DNA from: DAOTUL01 sp034437435
GTDB taxonomy: Bacteria > Chloroflexota > Anaerolineae > Aggregatilineales > Phototrophicaceae
Length of the DNA stretch: 8,159 nt
Direction: 5' to 3'
Assembly: GCA_964417785.1 (NCBI GenBank)
Contig: CAYQJO010000195.1
Coordinates: 1-8,159, forward strand
The notes beneath the pieces were generated by a model. It was not told where the DNA came from, did no database searches, and worked only from the letters and a program-made list of their open reading frames with translations. Within the stretch, counting starts at the first letter, position 1, and each line of letters opens with the position of its first letter. The position numbers and the translations under genes were made by a program. Below are positions 5,828 to 8,159 of the stretch, piece by piece.

Positions 5828-8159
5828 ATGCGCTACGGATACTTTGACGACGCGGCCCGTGAATACGTCATCACCCGGCCCGATACGCCACTGCCCTGGT
5901 TGAATTACCTGGGCAGCGAAGCCTATTTCGGCATCATCTCCAATACCAGCGGAGGCTATTCGTTCTATCGGGACGCTCGACTGCGCCGGATCACCCGTTA
6001 TCGCTATAACAACGCACCGTCCGACATCGGCGGACGTTACATTTATCTGCGCGACGAAGCCAACGGCGATTACTGGTCACCATCGTGGCAGCCGGTCCGC
6101 CGCGAACTGGACCGCTACACCTGCCGTCATGGAATGGGCTATACCACCATTAGCGCCAGCTACAAAAACATCGAGTCGGAGACGTGCTATTTCGTGCCAC
6201 CGGGTGAGAATCTGGAAATCTGGCAGTTCTCTGTGACCAACAACCGCACCGTACCGGCTCAACTCTCGGTCTTCTCATTTGTCGAGTTCTGCCTTTGGGA
6301 TGCGTTGGACGATATGAGCAACTTCCAGCGCAATTTCAACATCGGTCAGGTTGAAATCGAAGACGGTGTCATCTACCACAAAACCGAGTACCGCGAGCGA
6401 CGCGATCACTTCGCCTATTTCGCCTGCTCCGAAGATTTGGCCGGTTACGACACGTCACGCGACGCCTTCCTGGGAGCCTATAACGGATTCGACGCGCCTG
6501 AAGTCGTGCGCACCGGCCAATCGCATCATTCAGAAGCACATGGCTGGGCACCGGTCGGATCGCACCATGTCAAACTGACGCTGGCTCCCGGCGAGACCCG
6601 CCGAATGGTGTTCTTGCTCGGCTACCATGAAAACCCGAAAGACGCCAAATTCGACCCGCCCGGATCGCAGCGGATCAACAAGCAGACCGTTCAGCCGATT
6701 ATTGCGAAGTATCGTGATGTGGCCGCCACAGACGCGGCCTTTGCCGCACTTGGCACCTACTGGGACGACCTGCTCGGTGTCATGCAGGTGGAAACCCCCG
6801 ACGAACACACGAACCGCATGGTCAACATCTGGAACGCCTATCAGGTGATGGTGACGTTCAACCTGTCGCGGTCGGCGTCCGGTTATGAGTCAGGCATAGG
6901 GCGTGGCATGGGCTTCCGCGATTCGACCCAGGACTTACTCGGCTTCGTCCAGATGGCCCCGGAACGCTCCCGTGAGCGGCTGCTCGACATCGCCGCTACC
7001 CAGCTTGAAGACGGCGGAGCCTATCACCAGTACCAGCCGCTGACCAAACGCGGCAACGATCAGGTGGGCAGCAACTTCAACGACGATCCGCTGTGGTTGG
7101 TGCTGGCAACCGCCGCCTATCTCAAGGAAACCGGCGACTTCAGCGTGCTGGATGAGCGAGTCCAGTTCGAGAACAAAGAAGGCAGCGAGGCACCGCTCTA
7201 CGAACATCTTCAGCGCAGCCTGCAATACACCCTGGACCGGCGCGGACCGCACAATCTGCCCTTGATCGGTCGCGCCGACTGGAACGACTGCCTGAACCTG
7301 AATACCTTCTCCGATGAACCGGGCGAATCCTTCCAGACAACGACCAACATGGACGGCAATGTCGCGGAGTCGGTCTTCATCGCCGGGATGTTCTCGTTGG
7401 CGGCAAAAGAGATGGCCGCCATCGCCCGCCAGCGCGGATTAGACACCGAAGCCGACCAGTGGCTTCAAGAAGCCGACGGTATGGCGCAGACGGTCATGCA
7501 GCAAGGTTGGGACGGCGCGTGGTTCCTGCGGGCGTATGACCATTACAGCGAAAAACTCGGATCGCACGAGAACACCGAGGGACAGATTTTTATCGAGCCA
7601 CAGGGCATGTGCATCATGGGCGGCCTGGGATTGGATGATGGCCGCGCTGTCCAGGCACTCGACTCAGTCCGTGACCGGCTGGCGACCCGGCACGGCATCC
7701 TCCTGGTGCAGCCCGCATTCTCGCAATACTACCTGCACCTGGGCGAGATTTCATCCTATCCGCCGGGATATAAAGAGAACGCCAGTGTCTTCTGCCATAC
7801 CAACCCCTGGATCATGATCGCTGAGGCGATGGTGGGACGCGGCGAACTGGCCTTCGATTACTATCAGCGTATCTGCCCATCGGCCCGCGAGGAGATCAGC
7901 GACATTCATCGCTGCGAACCCTACGTTTACGCGCAGACGATTGCCGGGCGCGACGCCGCCACACACGGCGAGGCCAAGAACTCATGGCTGACCGGCACCG
8001 CTGCCTGGAATTTCGTCGCCATCACCCAGTGGATTCTGGGCATCCGTCCTACGCTTGAAGGGCTGCGTATCGCCCCGGTCATCCCCAAACGCTGGAACGG
8101 ATTCAAGGCCGTGCGTAAGTACCGCGATGTGACCTATACCATCACGGTCGAGCGCAAGG
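5828..8159 (+). CDS. Cellobiose phosphorylase (GH94), C-terminus cut by the window edge
   Basis: The enzyme converts cellobiose and phosphate into alpha-glucose 1-phosphate and glucose in the cytoplasm, saving one ATP over hydrolysis. There are 777 residues visible; family members have about 810-820, so only some 35-45 are missing. The start MRYGYFDDAAREYVITRP, then GGYSFYRDARLRRITRYRYN (45-64), YHKTEYRERR (182-191), the substrate-site motif GFRDSTQD (362-369) and GRADWNDCLNLN (481-492, the DWND holding the catalytic acid) are near-identical in pattern to clostridial cellobiose phosphorylase as I recall it. The phosphate-site region FCHTNPW (655-661) and LTGTAAW (721-727) are intact. The ATG at 5828 has AAAGGA (5816-5821) 6 bases upstream and follows the GH4 stop by 22 bases. 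No signal peptide is present. Cellodextrin or laminaribiose phosphorylase is less likely. Confidence 0.95.
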   Translation, partial: MRYGYFDDAAREYVITRPDTPLPWLNYLGSEAYFGIISNTSGGYSFYRDARLRRITRYRYNNAPSDIGGRYIYLRDEANGDYWSPSWQPVRRELDRYTCRHGMGYTTISASYKNIESETCYFVPPGENLEIWQFSVTNNRTVPAQLSVFSFVEFCLWDALDDMSNFQRNFNIGQVEIEDGVIYHKTEYRERRDHFAYFACSEDLAGYDTSRDAFLGAYNGFDAPEVVRTGQSHHSEAHGWAPVGSHHVKLTLAPGETRRMVFLLGYHENPKDAKFDPPGSQRINKQTVQPIIAKYRDVAATDAAFAALGTYWDDLLGVMQVETPDEHTNRMVNIWNAYQVMVTFNLSRSASGYESGIGRGMGFRDSTQDLLGFVQMAPERSRERLLDIAATQLEDGGAYHQYQPLTKRGNDQVGSNFNDDPLWLVLATAAYLKETGDFSVLDERVQFENKEGSEAPLYEHLQRSLQYTLDRRGPHNLPLIGRADWNDCLNLNTFSDEPGESFQTTTNMDGNVAESVFIAGMFSLAAKEMAAIARQRGLDTEADQWLQEADGMAQTVMQQGWDGAWFLRAYDHYSEKLGSHENTEGQIFIEPQGMCIMGGLGLDDGRAVQALDSVRDRLATRHGILLVQPAFSQYYLHLGEISSYPPGYKENASVFCHTNPWIMIAEAMVGRGELAFDYYQRICPSAREEISDIHRCEPYVYAQTIAGRDAATHGEAKNSWLTGTAAWNFVAITQWILGIRPTLEGLRIAPVIPKRWNGFKAVRKYRDVTYTITVERK

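Noticed and set aside
1..8159. CRISPR array, mobile element, phage, toxin-antitoxin or defence system
   Set aside because: No regularly spaced repeats, transposase, integrase, terminal inverted repeats or target-site duplications were seen. Every long gene belongs to a known metabolic, transport or ribosomal family.

Overview
The window is a piece of bacterial chromosome of moderately high GC. It has dense genes, short spacers, sigma70-like promoters and good Shine-Dalgarno sites. No phage, transposon, CRISPR or rRNA sequence is visible. The organism cannot be named from the sequence. The two-domain L25 with an acidic tail, the GH94 phosphorylase very close (from memory) to the clostridial enzyme, and the RhaB plus stand-alone class II aldolase pair would suit a saccharolytic bacterium such as an Anaerolineae-type Chloroflexota, but this is a weak inference.

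Left part, 1-926, minus strand. Reading in the transcribed direction there is a tRNA-Gly(CCC) with its own strong promoter, a hairpin terminator directly after it, a good promoter, the ribosomal protein L25 gene starting at a GTG, and then the 5' third of a tRNA-Leu cut by the window edge. This is translation housekeeping.

Middle, 1009-1970, plus strand. A single gene with its own promoter encodes a ten-helix EamA/DMT-family transporter. Its last 25 bases overlap the end of the convergent aldolase gene.

Right part, 1946-8159: two divergent sugar-catabolism operons around a 251-base control region. Leftward are rhamnulokinase (rhaB) and, 3 bases later, a class II aldolase that probably splits rhamnulose 1-phosphate. 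Rightward are a GH4 alpha-galactosidase-like enzyme (melA type) and, 22 bases later, a GH94 cellobiose phosphorylase whose last few dozen residues run off the window. All four are predicted cytoplasmic enzymes, so the locus handles sugars already imported. L-rhamnulose is phosphorylated and cleaved to DHAP and lactaldehyde, alpha-galactosides are hydrolysed by the NAD/metal redox mechanism, and cellobiose is phosphorolysed to glucose 1-phosphate and glucose. No sugar importer or regulator gene lies inside the window.

The control region holds promoter elements for both directions, plus a dyad over the melA -10 box and a near-palindrome at the likely rhaB start point. These are the best candidates for undescribed regulation. 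I see no convincing wholly new biological system. The more interesting points are the operon composition, the operators, and a mismatch in the tRNA-Gly acceptor stem.
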